Shown: piece by piece, positions 1 to 6,916 of the stretch
Layout: each line of letters begins with the position of its first letter
Numbering within the stretch: the first letter of the stretch is position 1
Assembly (NCBI GenBank): GCA_019348265.1
Contig: JAHWJV010000036.1
Location: 1 to 14,213, forward strand
DNA length: 14,213 bases
Direction of reading: 5' to 3'
DNA from: Gemmatimonadota bacterium
GTDB taxonomy: Bacteria > Gemmatimonadota > Gemmatimonadetes > Longimicrobiales > Longimicrobiaceae
Position numbers and translations under genes: made by a program
The notes under the pieces: generated by a model
What the model saw: only the letters and a program-made list of their open reading frames with translations
The model's database searches: none
What the model was told of the DNA's origin: nothing

Positions 1-142
1 ACAGTAGACAGGTGGCGAGCCGCTCGTGTTGGTGATCTGCGAGCCAAAAGCCAGCGCATAGTCTACTGCCCGACCAATTTGGCTATGGAGCTTACACGAC
101 GTCAAGTAGGAAAGTGCGCCAAACCTGAAATTGGTGGAAACG

Positions 143-176
143 AAAAATCTCGCAGCTTCCAGGAAGCTGCGAGATT
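143..176 (-). terminator. Rho-independent terminator of the PAS-kinase-receiver gene
   Basis: A perfect 15-bp inverted repeat (146-160 and 162-176, one base between the arms) reads on the minus strand as a stem closed by a very tight loop. It runs straight into TTTTTCGTTT on that strand (the A-tract at 143-147 of the plus strand and the bases before it). It begins 37 bases past the stop codon of the kinase gene, as expected for an intrinsic terminator. On the plus strand no T-tract follows, so it should act in one direction only. Bases 1-142 beyond it show no gene I can recognise. Confidence 0.88.
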
Positions 177-212
177 GATGCCGGCCAGCGCGACCGGATG
201 GGCCAAAACGTA

Positions 213-1856
213 CTACTGCACGGACATACCGGCGTGGGCTTCCACGATCTGGGCGACTTCCGCGAGCTCGAAGGGCTTCCAGACGACGGGCGCGCCCGAG
301 TCGCGCAGGAACTGCTCGACGTCGGGGCTCTCCGCGTCGCCGGTGATGAAGATCACGCGGTGTTCGAGACCGTCGCTCCTTTGGCGTAGTTTCGCGACGA
401 AGCGCTGCCCGTCCAGCCCTGGCATCCGCAGATCCGCCACGATGACGTCGAACGAGGCTTGCCCGGTGGAGGCGTCGAGCAGGCCGAGCGCGGCGCCACC
501 CTCGTCGGCCTGCTCCACGGCATGCCCGCGGCGCTCGAGGTATCGGGTCAGGGAGGCGCGGATGGCGGCCTCGTCGTCCACCACGAGAACGCGAAGGCTG
601 CGGCGGGCGGCGACCTGCGCTTCCGAAGGGCCGGCGACCGTGGGCGCCTCTTCTGCCGCCGGGAGCTCGACTATGAAGGTCGCGCCGGCGCCGATATCGC
701 TGTCCACGCGAATGCGGCCCCCATGATCCGTGACGATACTGTTGACCAGGCTCAGCCCGAGCCCGGTGCCTTCCCCCGGCTCCTTGGTGGTCCAGAATGG
801 ATCGAAGATGCGGTTCTGGTCCTCGCCGCGTATGCCCGGGCCGGTGTCGGCCACCTGCAGGACGACGCCGAGGTCGCCGGGGTAGGTGCTGAGGGTGATG
901 CAGCGCGGCTCTGTCTGGTGGCGCATCGCCTGGGTGGCGTTGGTGAGCAGATGAGCGAGCACCTGCTCGATCTGCGGCCGAACGGCCCAGGCGTGGATGA
1001 GGTCCGGGGCGAGGTCCAGCTGGACCTCGATCGAAGAGGCCTCGAGTGTGGAGCGGCGCGCCGCGACGGCCTGAGCGACGATCTCGTTCAGGTCGACCAT
1101 TACCGACGTGGAGGCGGCTTCCTGGCTCTGCCTCGCGACCACGCGGAGGTCGGAGACGATCTTGGCCGCGCGCTCGGCTTCACGCGCGACGATCTCCAGC
1201 GCTTCCTGATCTTCCGGCGACCGTTCATCGAGCAGGAGGAACTCGGCGAAGCTCTTGATGGAGGTCAGCGGATTGTTCAGCTCGTGGCAGACGCCGCTGA
1301 GGAGCGGGGCCACGCTGGCCATGCGTTCGACGCGGCGGAACTGAGCCTCGCGGGCGCGCTCCTCCGTCAGATCGCGGCCGATGCCCTGCACACCGACGAT
1401 CTCGCCGTTGCTCTCGATGGGCGCGCGCGTGAGCTGGACGAAGCGCCGCTCTCCGGTAGGCCTGACCAGGCGGCACTCGATGTCGGCGGGGGCGTCGCCG
1501 GTCATGCTCGACTCAAAGGCGGCGTTGACGCACTCCAGGTCTTCCGGAGCGACGAGTTCACGGAAGGAGGTCCCGAGGAGCTCGTTCACCGTTCGACCGG
1601 TCAGGTCGGCCGCGGCCTGGTTGGCGTCGGTCACCCTGCCCTCACGATCGAGGCTGTAGATGGGGAGCGGGCAGGTAGCGACCAGGCGCCGGTGCCGCGT
1701 GTCGCTGTAGGCGAGAGCGGCGGCCAATCTCTCGTTCTCGCTGGTGAGCGCCGCGATCAGAGCGCTGTCGCCCACCTGTCCGAGCGGAGAGGCAAGCTGC
1801 GTGTCGTCGGCGAGCTGAATGCTGAGCGGTTGGCTGGCGGACCAGGTGTGCGGCAC
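213..1856 (-). CDS. Soluble hybrid sensor histidine kinase, PAS-HisKA-HATPase-receiver
   Basis: A two-component hybrid kinase of 547 residues. A short coiled coil (about 33-57) leads into a PAS domain (about 53-170). The HisKA dimerisation helix carries the phosphoacceptor His191 in HELNNPLTSI. The ATP-binding domain has N306 (N box), DTGPGI at 337-342 (G1) and GTGLGLSLV at 363-371 (G2). A C-terminal receiver (about 421-540) keeps every key residue: D427/D428, phosphoacceptor D475, T505 and K527. There is no signal peptide or membrane segment, so it should sense a cytoplasmic cue through PAS and pass phosphate to its own receiver. The start is GTG at 1856 with no clear Shine-Dalgarno sequence; a start a little downstream would not touch the PAS domain. 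A GATAAT box on the minus strand (1881-1886) is a possible -10 element but has no good -35 partner. A strong terminator follows the gene. No DNA-binding regulator lies nearby, so the output and the ligand are unknown. Confidence 0.93.
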   Translation of the reverse strand: MPHTWSASQPLSIQLADDTQLASPLGQVGDSALIAALTSENERLAAALAYSDTRHRRLVATCPLPIYSLDREGRVTDANQAAADLTGRTVNELLGTSFRELVAPEDLECVNAAFESSMTGDAPADIECRLVRPTGERRFVQLTRAPIESNGEIVGVQGIGRDLTEERAREAQFRRVERMASVAPLLSGVCHELNNPLTSIKSFAEFLLLDERSPEDQEALEIVAREAERAAKIVSDLRVVARQSQEAASTSVMVDLNEIVAQAVAARRSTLEASSIEVQLDLAPDLIHAWAVRPQIEQVLAHLLTNATQAMRHQTEPRCITLSTYPGDLGVVLQVADTGPGIRGEDQNRIFDPFWTTKEPGEGTGLGLSLVNSIVTDHGGRIRVDSDIGAGATFIVELPAAEEAPTVAGPSEAQVAARRSLRVLVVDDEAAIRASLTRYLERRGHAVEQADEGGAALGLLDASTGQASFDVIVADLRMPGLDGQRFVAKLRQRSDGLEHRVIFITGDAESPDVEQFLRDSGAPVVWKPFELAEVAQIVEAHAGMSVQ

Positions 1857-1970
1857 GAGGACTGGGGAGTGCGAGGTCGGATTATCTGAGAAGGCGGCGC
1901 GGGGTGGCGCCTCGATCCACGTCGTGAGTCTCGGCAGGACCCTGGATCCTCGTTAGCGCGCGGGCGGTGC

Positions 1971-3266
1971 CTACAGCATCCGGTTCAAGGCGCTCGCCCC
2001 GATCTCGAGCGCGCGGTCGATCCAGCCCCGGCGCCGGAGCTCGGCCTGGCTCAGTTCGCGCGCGTACCGCAGGTCCCGCGCGAAGATGGAATCGAGGCGG
2101 GCGCCGAGCGGCGCATCGTATGCCACCAAGTTCGACTCTTCGTTCAGAGCCGCCGAGCGGTTGTCGAAGTTCATCGTCCCGACGCTGGACCAGGTGCCAT
2201 CGACGACCAGTGTCTTCGCGTGCAGCATGGTGGGCTGGTACTCGTAGAGGCGAACCCCGCCGGCGATGAGCTCTTCATAGTTGCGCCGGCCGGCGAGCCG
2301 CGCGGCGGGCATGTCGGTGTGCCTGCCCGCGGTGAGGACGCGTACGTCCACGCGGCGCCGAGCCGCCGCGATCAGGAGGCGGCGCTGGTCGTCGTCCGGG
2401 ACGAAGTATGCGTTGGTGATGTAGAGCGAACGCGCGGCGCTGCCGATGGAGAGCGCGAGAAAGCGCTCGGCGGGCGTGCTCCCAGTCGTAGGGGAGGTGA
2501 AGAGCACGCCCGCGCTACGTATCCCCCCTGCAGCCGGTTCCGACGGCGGGAAGAAGACGGGTCCGGTGACGAGCTCCCCAGTTGCCTCCGCCCAGCCGGC
2601 TATGAACACGGACTGAAGCTGCGCAACGGCGGGTCCCATGAAGCGCACGTTCGTCTCGCGCCACTGTTCCAGATGGCGGCCGTCCCCCAGCCAGGGCTCG
2701 TCGATGCCGAACCCACCCGTGTACGCGACGCGCCCGTCCACGATTACGGCCCGCACATGCGAGCGGTTCTGTGCGCGATAGACGTCGTACCAGCGGACCG
2801 GGCGGAAACCCGCGACGCGGACCCCACCGCGCCGCAGAGATTCGAGGTATCCGTCCCTGAAACTGCTCCCGATCGCGTCATAAAGCAGGAAGACCGGGAC
2901 GCCGGCGCGCGCGCGCTCCACCAGCACGACGTGCAGCGACTCCGCCACTGCGCCCGGGAGGATGAAATACAGCCGAAGGGTCACCGACCTCCGAGCCGAG
3001 TGGATGTCGCTCCAGAGCTTCGGAAAGGTCTCGTTCCCGTTCAGCAGAACGTCGACGCGATTCCCCGCCTCGAAGCGGATGCCCGTGAGCAGCGCGACGG
3101 TCGCACGGTGCGTCGAGTCGGCGAAGGTTGGCGGCGCGTGCCCGTCACCGATAGCGCGCACGTGGCTGACCGGCGTGCCGCGGAAGGTGTGCAGCGCGCC
3201 GATGAGCGCGAAGAGCGCCACTACCAGGAAGACGAGAATGAGGCCGATCCACTTGGCGATCCGCAT
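1971..3266 (-). CDS. Membrane-anchored phospholipase D / cardiolipin synthase-like protein
   Basis: A PLD-superfamily protein of 431 residues. A hydrophobic N-terminal helix (about 7-27) should anchor it in the inner membrane, most likely with the rest outside the cytoplasm. Two PLD repeats follow. The second HKD motif is canonical (H349, K351, D356 in HAKTLVVD), followed by GTMNFDNRS, as in cardiolipin synthases. The first has H170 and D177 but Arg172 where Lys is usual (HVRAVIVD), followed by GGFGIDE. The family forms a phosphohistidine-like lipid intermediate and transfers phosphatidyl groups, typically making cardiolipin from phosphatidylglycerol. Length and architecture suit a ClsA/ClsB-type enzyme, though the N-terminus has one membrane helix rather than the two of ClsA. 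The gene lies 79 bases downstream of the DUF72 gene on the same strand and may share its transcript. The ATG start has only a weak ribosome binding site. Exact substrate is not decided by the sequence. Confidence 0.88.
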   Translation of the reverse strand: MRIAKWIGLILVFLVVALFALIGALHTFRGTPVSHVRAIGDGHAPPTFADSTHRATVALLTGIRFEAGNRVDVLLNGNETFPKLWSDIHSARRSVTLRLYFILPGAVAESLHVVLVERARAGVPVFLLYDAIGSSFRDGYLESLRRGGVRVAGFRPVRWYDVYRAQNRSHVRAVIVDGRVAYTGGFGIDEPWLGDGRHLEQWRETNVRFMGPAVAQLQSVFIAGWAEATGELVTGPVFFPPSEPAAGGIRSAGVLFTSPTTGSTPAERFLALSIGSAARSLYITNAYFVPDDDQRRLLIAAARRRVDVRVLTAGRHTDMPAARLAGRRNYEELIAGGVRLYEYQPTMLHAKTLVVDGTWSSVGTMNFDNRSAALNEESNLVAYDAPLGARLDSIFARDLRYARELSQAELRRRGWIDRALEIGASALNRML

Positions 3267-3294
3267 GCGTCCGGGCGGCTGGTTGAGGTGAGGC

Positions 3295-3323
3295 TCGCCG
3301 GCGCGGTCTCGAGGTGCCGGCGA
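3295..3323. repeat. GC-rich hairpin between the DUF72 and PLD genes
   Basis: An 8-bp inverted repeat, TCGCCGGC at 3295-3302 and GCCGGCGA at 3316-3323, separated by 13 bases, in the 79-base gap between two minus-strand genes. No T-tract follows on either strand, so it is not a standard intrinsic terminator. It may attenuate transcription or protect an mRNA end, or may be a chance product of high GC content. Confidence 0.35.
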
Positions 3324-3345
3324 CCGCGAGTTACGCGACTGGTGG

Positions 3346-4227
3346 TCAGGCGTCCCGCGGGGCCGTGGGGACGGCGTACCCCTCCAGGATCTTTCCGTAC
3401 CGCTCGAACAGCGGCTCCGGTGCGGGAACCGGCTTCTTCTCGACCATGGACTGGAGCATCAGCGCGTTCGTGACGGCTTTGCCCTGGTAGTGGTTGTTCG
3501 TGACGATGAACACCTCCTCGGTCGCCGGATCTTCGGCGATCTCGCCTGCCCGAGCGGCCCAGGGCTCGAGCTCGTCCGCGGAGTAGAGATAATCGTAGCG
3601 CTCGTGAGGCGCGGCCTTTTCCCGCCACCAGTCCTGATAGTTTCGGCCGTGGACGCGGACGTAGCCGGTCGCTGCGGTGACGTGCGCCGTCGGGCGGATC
3701 GAGTCCTTGAAGACCGGCTGGTCGATGTTGACGAAGCCGATGCCCCGATCGGCCAGCGCGCGGAAAAATGCCGGCTCGTTCCAGGAAGCGTGTCGGACCT
3801 CGACGACGAGCGGAAAGTCCGTGAAGGTGCGGGCCAGGTCGTCCAGCCACTCGCGACTCTCATCGTTGCGGCGGAAGGACCACGGAAACTGAAGGAGCAG
3901 GGCTCCGAGACGCCCGGCTTCCAGCATGGGGTCGAGTCCCGCCCTCACCTGCGCGACCTCGTCCGCCGTCCACGCCTCCTTCCGCTCGTGCGTGAAGCGC
4001 TTCCACAACTTCGCCGTGAATCTGAAGTTCGGGTTGTGCCCGACCCGGCGCAGCCACGACTCGGCCGAGGTGGGAGCGGCGGGGCGGTAGAAGGTGGAGT
4101 TCACCTCGATGGTGTCGAAGTAGCCGGCCAGGTATTCGAGCGGATCGAAGCCTTTCGGCTTCGGGTCGGGGTAAACGATTCCCTTCCAGTCGGCGTAGTC
4201 CCAGCCTGCGGGTCCGTAGCGGATCAT
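3346..4227 (-). CDS. DUF72 (YecE-like) TIM-barrel protein
   Basis: A DUF72-family protein of 293 residues with the family landmarks in order: GPAGWDYADWKG near the N-terminus, FDTIEVNSTFYRP (about 37-49), FRFTAKLWKRFTHE, LLLQFPWSF, VVEVRHASW, YVRVHG and the C-terminal NNHYQGKAVTNAL. The family adopts a TIM-barrel-like fold; its biochemical activity is not established, and the conserved acidic, Arg/His and Asn residues of these motifs suggest a pocket. I chose the ATG at 4227 because the family begins at this motif. The frame stays open to a TTG at 4344, but those 39 residues are Pro/Ser-rich and unlike the family. The gene is divergent from the unknown gene at 4384 and precedes the PLD gene on its own strand. 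Confidence 0.9.
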   Translation of the reverse strand: MIRYGPAGWDYADWKGIVYPDPKPKGFDPLEYLAGYFDTIEVNSTFYRPAAPTSAESWLRRVGHNPNFRFTAKLWKRFTHERKEAWTADEVAQVRAGLDPMLEAGRLGALLLQFPWSFRRNDESREWLDDLARTFTDFPLVVEVRHASWNEPAFFRALADRGIGFVNIDQPVFKDSIRPTAHVTAATGYVRVHGRNYQDWWREKAAPHERYDYLYSADELEPWAARAGEIAEDPATEEVFIVTNNHYQGKAVTNALMLQSMVEKKPVPAPEPLFERYGKILEGYAVPTAPRDA

Positions 4228-4292
4228 GGGACGGTGCAAGGGGTGGTTCGAGGGAGCGGTCGACGCGCCCGGCAGCGCAAGCGGCGCGCCGG

Positions 4293-4322
4293 TGGAACTC
4301 CCCTTGCCGTGGATGGAACTCC
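4293..4322. promoter_or_regulatory. Possible operator: two 9-bp repeats 21 bp apart
   Basis: TGGAACTCC occurs at 4293-4301 and again at 4314-4322, exactly 21 bp apart start to start, about two turns of the helix. Its core, GGA-AC-TCC, is nearly palindromic. Both copies lie in the 156-bp gap between the divergent DUF72 gene and the unknown gene, and the second copy covers the -35 position expected for the TACAAT box at 4340. This layout fits a dimeric regulator bound to one DNA face. It is inference from position and spacing. Confidence 0.3.
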
Positions 4323-4339
4323 GGGAGGGCACGGGCCGG

Positions 4340-4345
4340 TACAAT
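4340..4345 (+). promoter_or_regulatory. Possible -10 element for the unknown-cdd-pdp run
   Basis: TACAAT matches the bacterial -10 consensus at five of six positions and stands out in GC-rich surroundings. It lies 38 bases before the ATG at 4384. No good -35 hexamer is found 16-18 bases upstream, where the second TGGAACTCC repeat sits instead, so an activator-dependent promoter is possible. Confidence 0.35.
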
Positions 4346-4372
4346 GGGGAGGCAGCGCGACGTCCACTTCGT

Positions 4373-4380
4373 AAGGAGGG
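4373..4380 (+). promoter_or_regulatory. Strong Shine-Dalgarno sequence, AAGGAGGG
   Basis: This is the strongest ribosome binding site seen in the window. It leaves one base before the TTG at 4381 and four or more before the ATG at 4384, so it favours ATG 4384 as the start of the following gene. Confidence 0.7.
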
Positions 4381-4383
4381 TTG

Positions 4384-5097
4384 ATGATCCTACCGAATGT
4401 GAGAGCCTCGTTCGGGAGACCCGAGGCGGAGTTCCTGATCTCGCTCGCCGGGCGCGAAGGTGAGAACCGGCTTCGGGAGCACGGCATCGACGCCCTGATG
4501 GACGACCCGGCACTGGTCCGCGCACTGCTGCGCCGCCGCGGCGTGGACACCGCGCCCGCTCCCCTGGTGTTTTACCTCCTCGTCCGCCACGCGCTGATGG
4601 AGCGGGAGATCCTCGACCGTCAGCTGGCCGACTACACCGCGGCGGTGCTCCTGGAGTTCGGCCGCGTGGGCCGCGCGCCGCGGAGCGAGGAGCCGCTACC
4701 CACGAGCATGTACCTGGCGGACATCCTGATAGAGCTGGAGCGCGCACGGGGGGAGCGGGAGTTCGAGCTGCGTGCGCATCTGGGCAACCTGGCGCTCTGG
4801 ATGGGCGGGATCTTCCCCGACCACATCACGTATCGAGTGAACCGGCGCGCGGCTCCGCCGCTCTCGTACTACGACGAGATGGGGGCCGCGGGCTTTCGCA
4901 GCGCGGCGGGGATGCAGATGGCGCTGCAGTATGGGCTCGGCGACCTGTTCGTCCGCTTCGCCGACCAGTTCACCGGCGTTCGGTCGGCGCTGAACGGCCT
5001 GTCGGACGCGTTGTTCTTCCCGCAGCCGAAGGACGCGATCGAGCGGGTGCTCCGCGAGGTGAGCGACCGCTTCCACCGTAGCCTGGACGGCGCCTGA
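4384..5097 (+). CDS. Unrecognised helical protein, 237 residues
   Basis: I do not recognise a family. Composition and codon usage match the neighbouring genes, and the strong ribosome binding site supports a real, well-translated gene. The protein looks mostly alpha-helical and soluble, rich in Leu, Arg and Glu, with no signal peptide, no clear membrane segment and no cysteines. Distinct stretches that may help recognition are HGIDALMDDPALVRALL (33-49), FYLLVRHALMEREI (63-76), LALWMGGIFPDHITYRVNRR (136-155), SYYDEMG (161-167) and GLGDLFVRFADQFTGV (184-199). The last two regions, with aligned Asp, Tyr and His residues, look like the conserved core. It begins the run leading to cdd (53 bases downstream), but a shared function with nucleoside salvage is not shown by the sequence. 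It could be a phylum-restricted hypothetical. Confidence 0.8.
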   Translation: MILPNVRASFGRPEAEFLISLAGREGENRLREHGIDALMDDPALVRALLRRRGVDTAPAPLVFYLLVRHALMEREILDRQLADYTAAVLLEFGRVGRAPRSEEPLPTSMYLADILIELERARGEREFELRAHLGNLALWMGGIFPDHITYRVNRRAAPPLSYYDEMGAAGFRSAAGMQMALQYGLGDLFVRFADQFTGVRSALNGLSDALFFPQPKDAIERVLREVSDRFHRSLDGA

Positions 5098-5150
5098 TAC
5101 GCGCCGAGCCGGGTCGGCCCTACCAACCGCCGGCGGCGGAAAGGCAGACG

Positions 5151-5588
5151 ATGGGGGAAACCGAGGGGAGCGATCTGGGGCGCGGCCGCGCGGAGCAGCT
5201 GCTGGAGCTGGCACGCCAGGCGCGGGCGAACGCGTACGCGCCGTACAGCCACTTCCCGGTGGGAGCGGCCCTCCTGGCGGAGGATGGGCGGATCTTCACG
5301 GGCGTAAACGTGGAGAATGCTTCATACGGGCTGACCACCTGCGCGGAGCGGACGGCCATGTCGAAGGCGGTTTCCGAGGGCGCGCGCACCTTTCAGGCAA
5401 TCGCCGTGGTCGGTCCCGAGGACGACGTCGCCTGCCCCCCCTGCGGGAGCTGCCGCCAGATCCTTCACGAGCTGGGGCCGGAGATGACCGTGATCATGCC
5501 GGGTGGAGCAGGTGCGGCAGTGGAGACGAAGGTCTCGGCGCTTCTCCCCGGCGCGTTCGGGAGCGAGCGGCTCGGCGGGGCGCGATGA
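5151..5588 (+). CDS. cdd: Cytidine deaminase
   Basis: A homotetrameric-type cytidine deaminase of 145 residues, usual for the short bacterial form. It hydrolyses cytidine and deoxycytidine to uridine and deoxyuridine in the cytoplasm. The zinc site is complete: C64-A-E66, with Glu66 as proton shuttle, and PCGSC supplying C98 and C101. YSHFPVGAALL (32-42) and GVNVENASYGLTTCAE (51-66) are the substrate-binding landmarks. The ATG start has GGAAAGG at 5138-5144, six bases upstream. The last codons overlap the phosphorylase start as ATGA, so the two should be translationally coupled: deamination supplies the uridine that the next enzyme cleaves. The C-terminal tail after LLPGAF is short and unconserved. 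Confidence 0.96.
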   Translation: MGETEGSDLGRGRAEQLLELARQARANAYAPYSHFPVGAALLAEDGRIFTGVNVENASYGLTTCAERTAMSKAVSEGARTFQAIAVVGPEDDVACPPCGSCRQILHELGPEMTVIMPGGAGAAVETKVSALLPGAFGSERLGGAR

Positions 5589-6916
5589 GCGATTCGTCAC
5601 TCAGCGTGGTCGCGCTCATCGAGCGGAAGAAGCATGGGGAGGCACTGACGCCTGACGAGATTCGGCTTCTGCTGCGAGGCCTGGTGAACGGGGAGATACC
5701 AGACTACCAGATCGCGGCGTGGCTGATGGCCGTGTACTTCCAGGGGATGACCGACGGGGAGACGCTCGCGCTCACCCTCTGCATGGTGGAGAGCGGCGCG
5801 ACGCTGGACTGGTCGCACCTCCCTCGCCTGCCCGTCGACAAGCACAGCACCGGCGGGGTGGGTGACAAGACCTCGCTGGTGCTCGTGCCGCTGATGGCGG
5901 CTGCCGGGCTCCCCTTCGTGAAGATGTCGGGTCGGGGGCTGGGACACACCGGCGGAACACTCGACAAGCTGGAATCAATCGCGGGCTTCTCGGTCGACCT
6001 GTCGATCGACGAGCTGCGCCGCCAGATCGACGAGATCGGGTGCGCGCTCGTCGGGCAGAGCGCCACCCTGGTCCCCGCGGATGGGCTCCTGTACGCGCTC
6101 CGCGACGTGACCGGTACTGTGGATTCGCTGCCGCTCATCGCAAGCAGCATCATGTCCAAGAAGATCGCGGGCGGCGCCGGAGCGATCGTGCTCGACGTGA
6201 AGTACGGCTCCGGCGCGTTCATGCGCCAAGTGGAGCACGCGCGGGCCTTGGCTCACGCCATGGTGCGGATCGGTGAGGGCGCCGGACGGCGGGTCGGAGC
6301 CGTGCTCAGCTCGATGGAGGAGCCGCTCGGGCGCACGGTAGGGAACGCCCTGGAGGTCCGTGAGGCGATCGAGACGCTGCGGGGCGACGGCCCCGGCGAT
6401 CTCCGGGACCTCGCGCTCGAGCTTGGCACTCGGCTGCTGCTCCTCGCAGGCGATGCGGCCGACGCGGTGGAAGCCAGAGCGTTCCTGGAGAAACGTTACA
6501 GGTCGGGTGCCGCGCTGGAGCGGTTCGAACGGCTCGTCGCGGTGCAGGGCGGCGACACGAGTGTCTTCTCCGACCTATCACGCCTGCCCACCGCGCCGGT
6601 GGTCTCCGTTTGGGCTGCGCCGGAGGCCGGCTGGGTCGCCCGCGTCGACGCGCGCGGCATCGCGGATACCGCTCTCGCGCTCGGAGCGGGCCGGCGGCAG
6701 AAGACCGACGATGTCGATCCGGCTGTCGGCGTCGTCCTCTTGAAGAAGACGGGCGAGCGCGTCGAGGTAGGGGAGCCGCTCGTGGAGATTCACGCCCGCA
6801 CGGACGATGCGGTGGAAGAAGCTCGCAGGCTACTCTCGCTCGCCTACACACTCTCCCCCGCCCCCTCGCCTGCCGTGGCGACTCCGCATGAAGTGATCAT
6901 GCCCGCGGCTCGGTAA
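5585..6916 (+). CDS. pdp: Pyrimidine-nucleoside (thymidine) phosphorylase
   Basis: Cleaves uridine, deoxyuridine or thymidine with phosphate to the base plus (deoxy)ribose-1-phosphate. At 443 residues it has the usual family length. The family signature SGRGLGHTGGTLDKLE spans 115-130. The phosphate loop KHSTGGVGDKTS (86-97) is intact, as are R173, S188 and K192 of the nucleoside site, equivalent to R171, S186 and K190 of E. coli DeoA. The stretch ASSIMSKKIAGGA is closer to my recollection of the Bacillus-type enzyme, which takes both uridine and thymidine, than to DeoA, and the overlap with cdd supports uridine as a substrate. DeoA-type specificity remains possible. The last 29 codons overlap the end of the convergent DUF2891 gene by 87 bp; this Pro/Ala-rich tail (after about residue 420) lies beyond the catalytic core. 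Confidence 0.94.
   Translation: MSDSSLSVVALIERKKHGEALTPDEIRLLLRGLVNGEIPDYQIAAWLMAVYFQGMTDGETLALTLCMVESGATLDWSHLPRLPVDKHSTGGVGDKTSLVLVPLMAAAGLPFVKMSGRGLGHTGGTLDKLESIAGFSVDLSIDELRRQIDEIGCALVGQSATLVPADGLLYALRDVTGTVDSLPLIASSIMSKKIAGGAGAIVLDVKYGSGAFMRQVEHARALAHAMVRIGEGAGRRVGAVLSSMEEPLGRTVGNALEVREAIETLRGDGPGDLRDLALELGTRLLLLAGDAADAVEARAFLEKRYRSGAALERFERLVAVQGGDTSVFSDLSRLPTAPVVSVWAAPEAGWVARVDARGIADTALALGAGRRQKTDDVDPAVGVVLLKKTGERVEVGEPLVEIHARTDDAVEEARRLLSLAYTLSPAPSPAVATPHEVIMPAAR

Noticed and set aside
2..68. 8-bp inverted repeat CAGTAGAC / GTCTACTG, 51 bases apart, at the left edge
   Set aside because: Short arms with a long spacer and no neighbouring feature inside the window; it could be chance, and the context to the left is missing.
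459..1889. Long plus-strand open frame opposite the PAS-kinase-receiver gene
   Set aside because: Its translation shows no family motif and is the antisense shadow of a gene with all kinase and receiver boxes; open shadow frames are usual at this GC content.
2220..3473. Long plus-strand open frame opposite the PLD gene
   Set aside because: No recognisable motifs, and the minus strand encodes an intact PLD protein with two HKD-type motifs.
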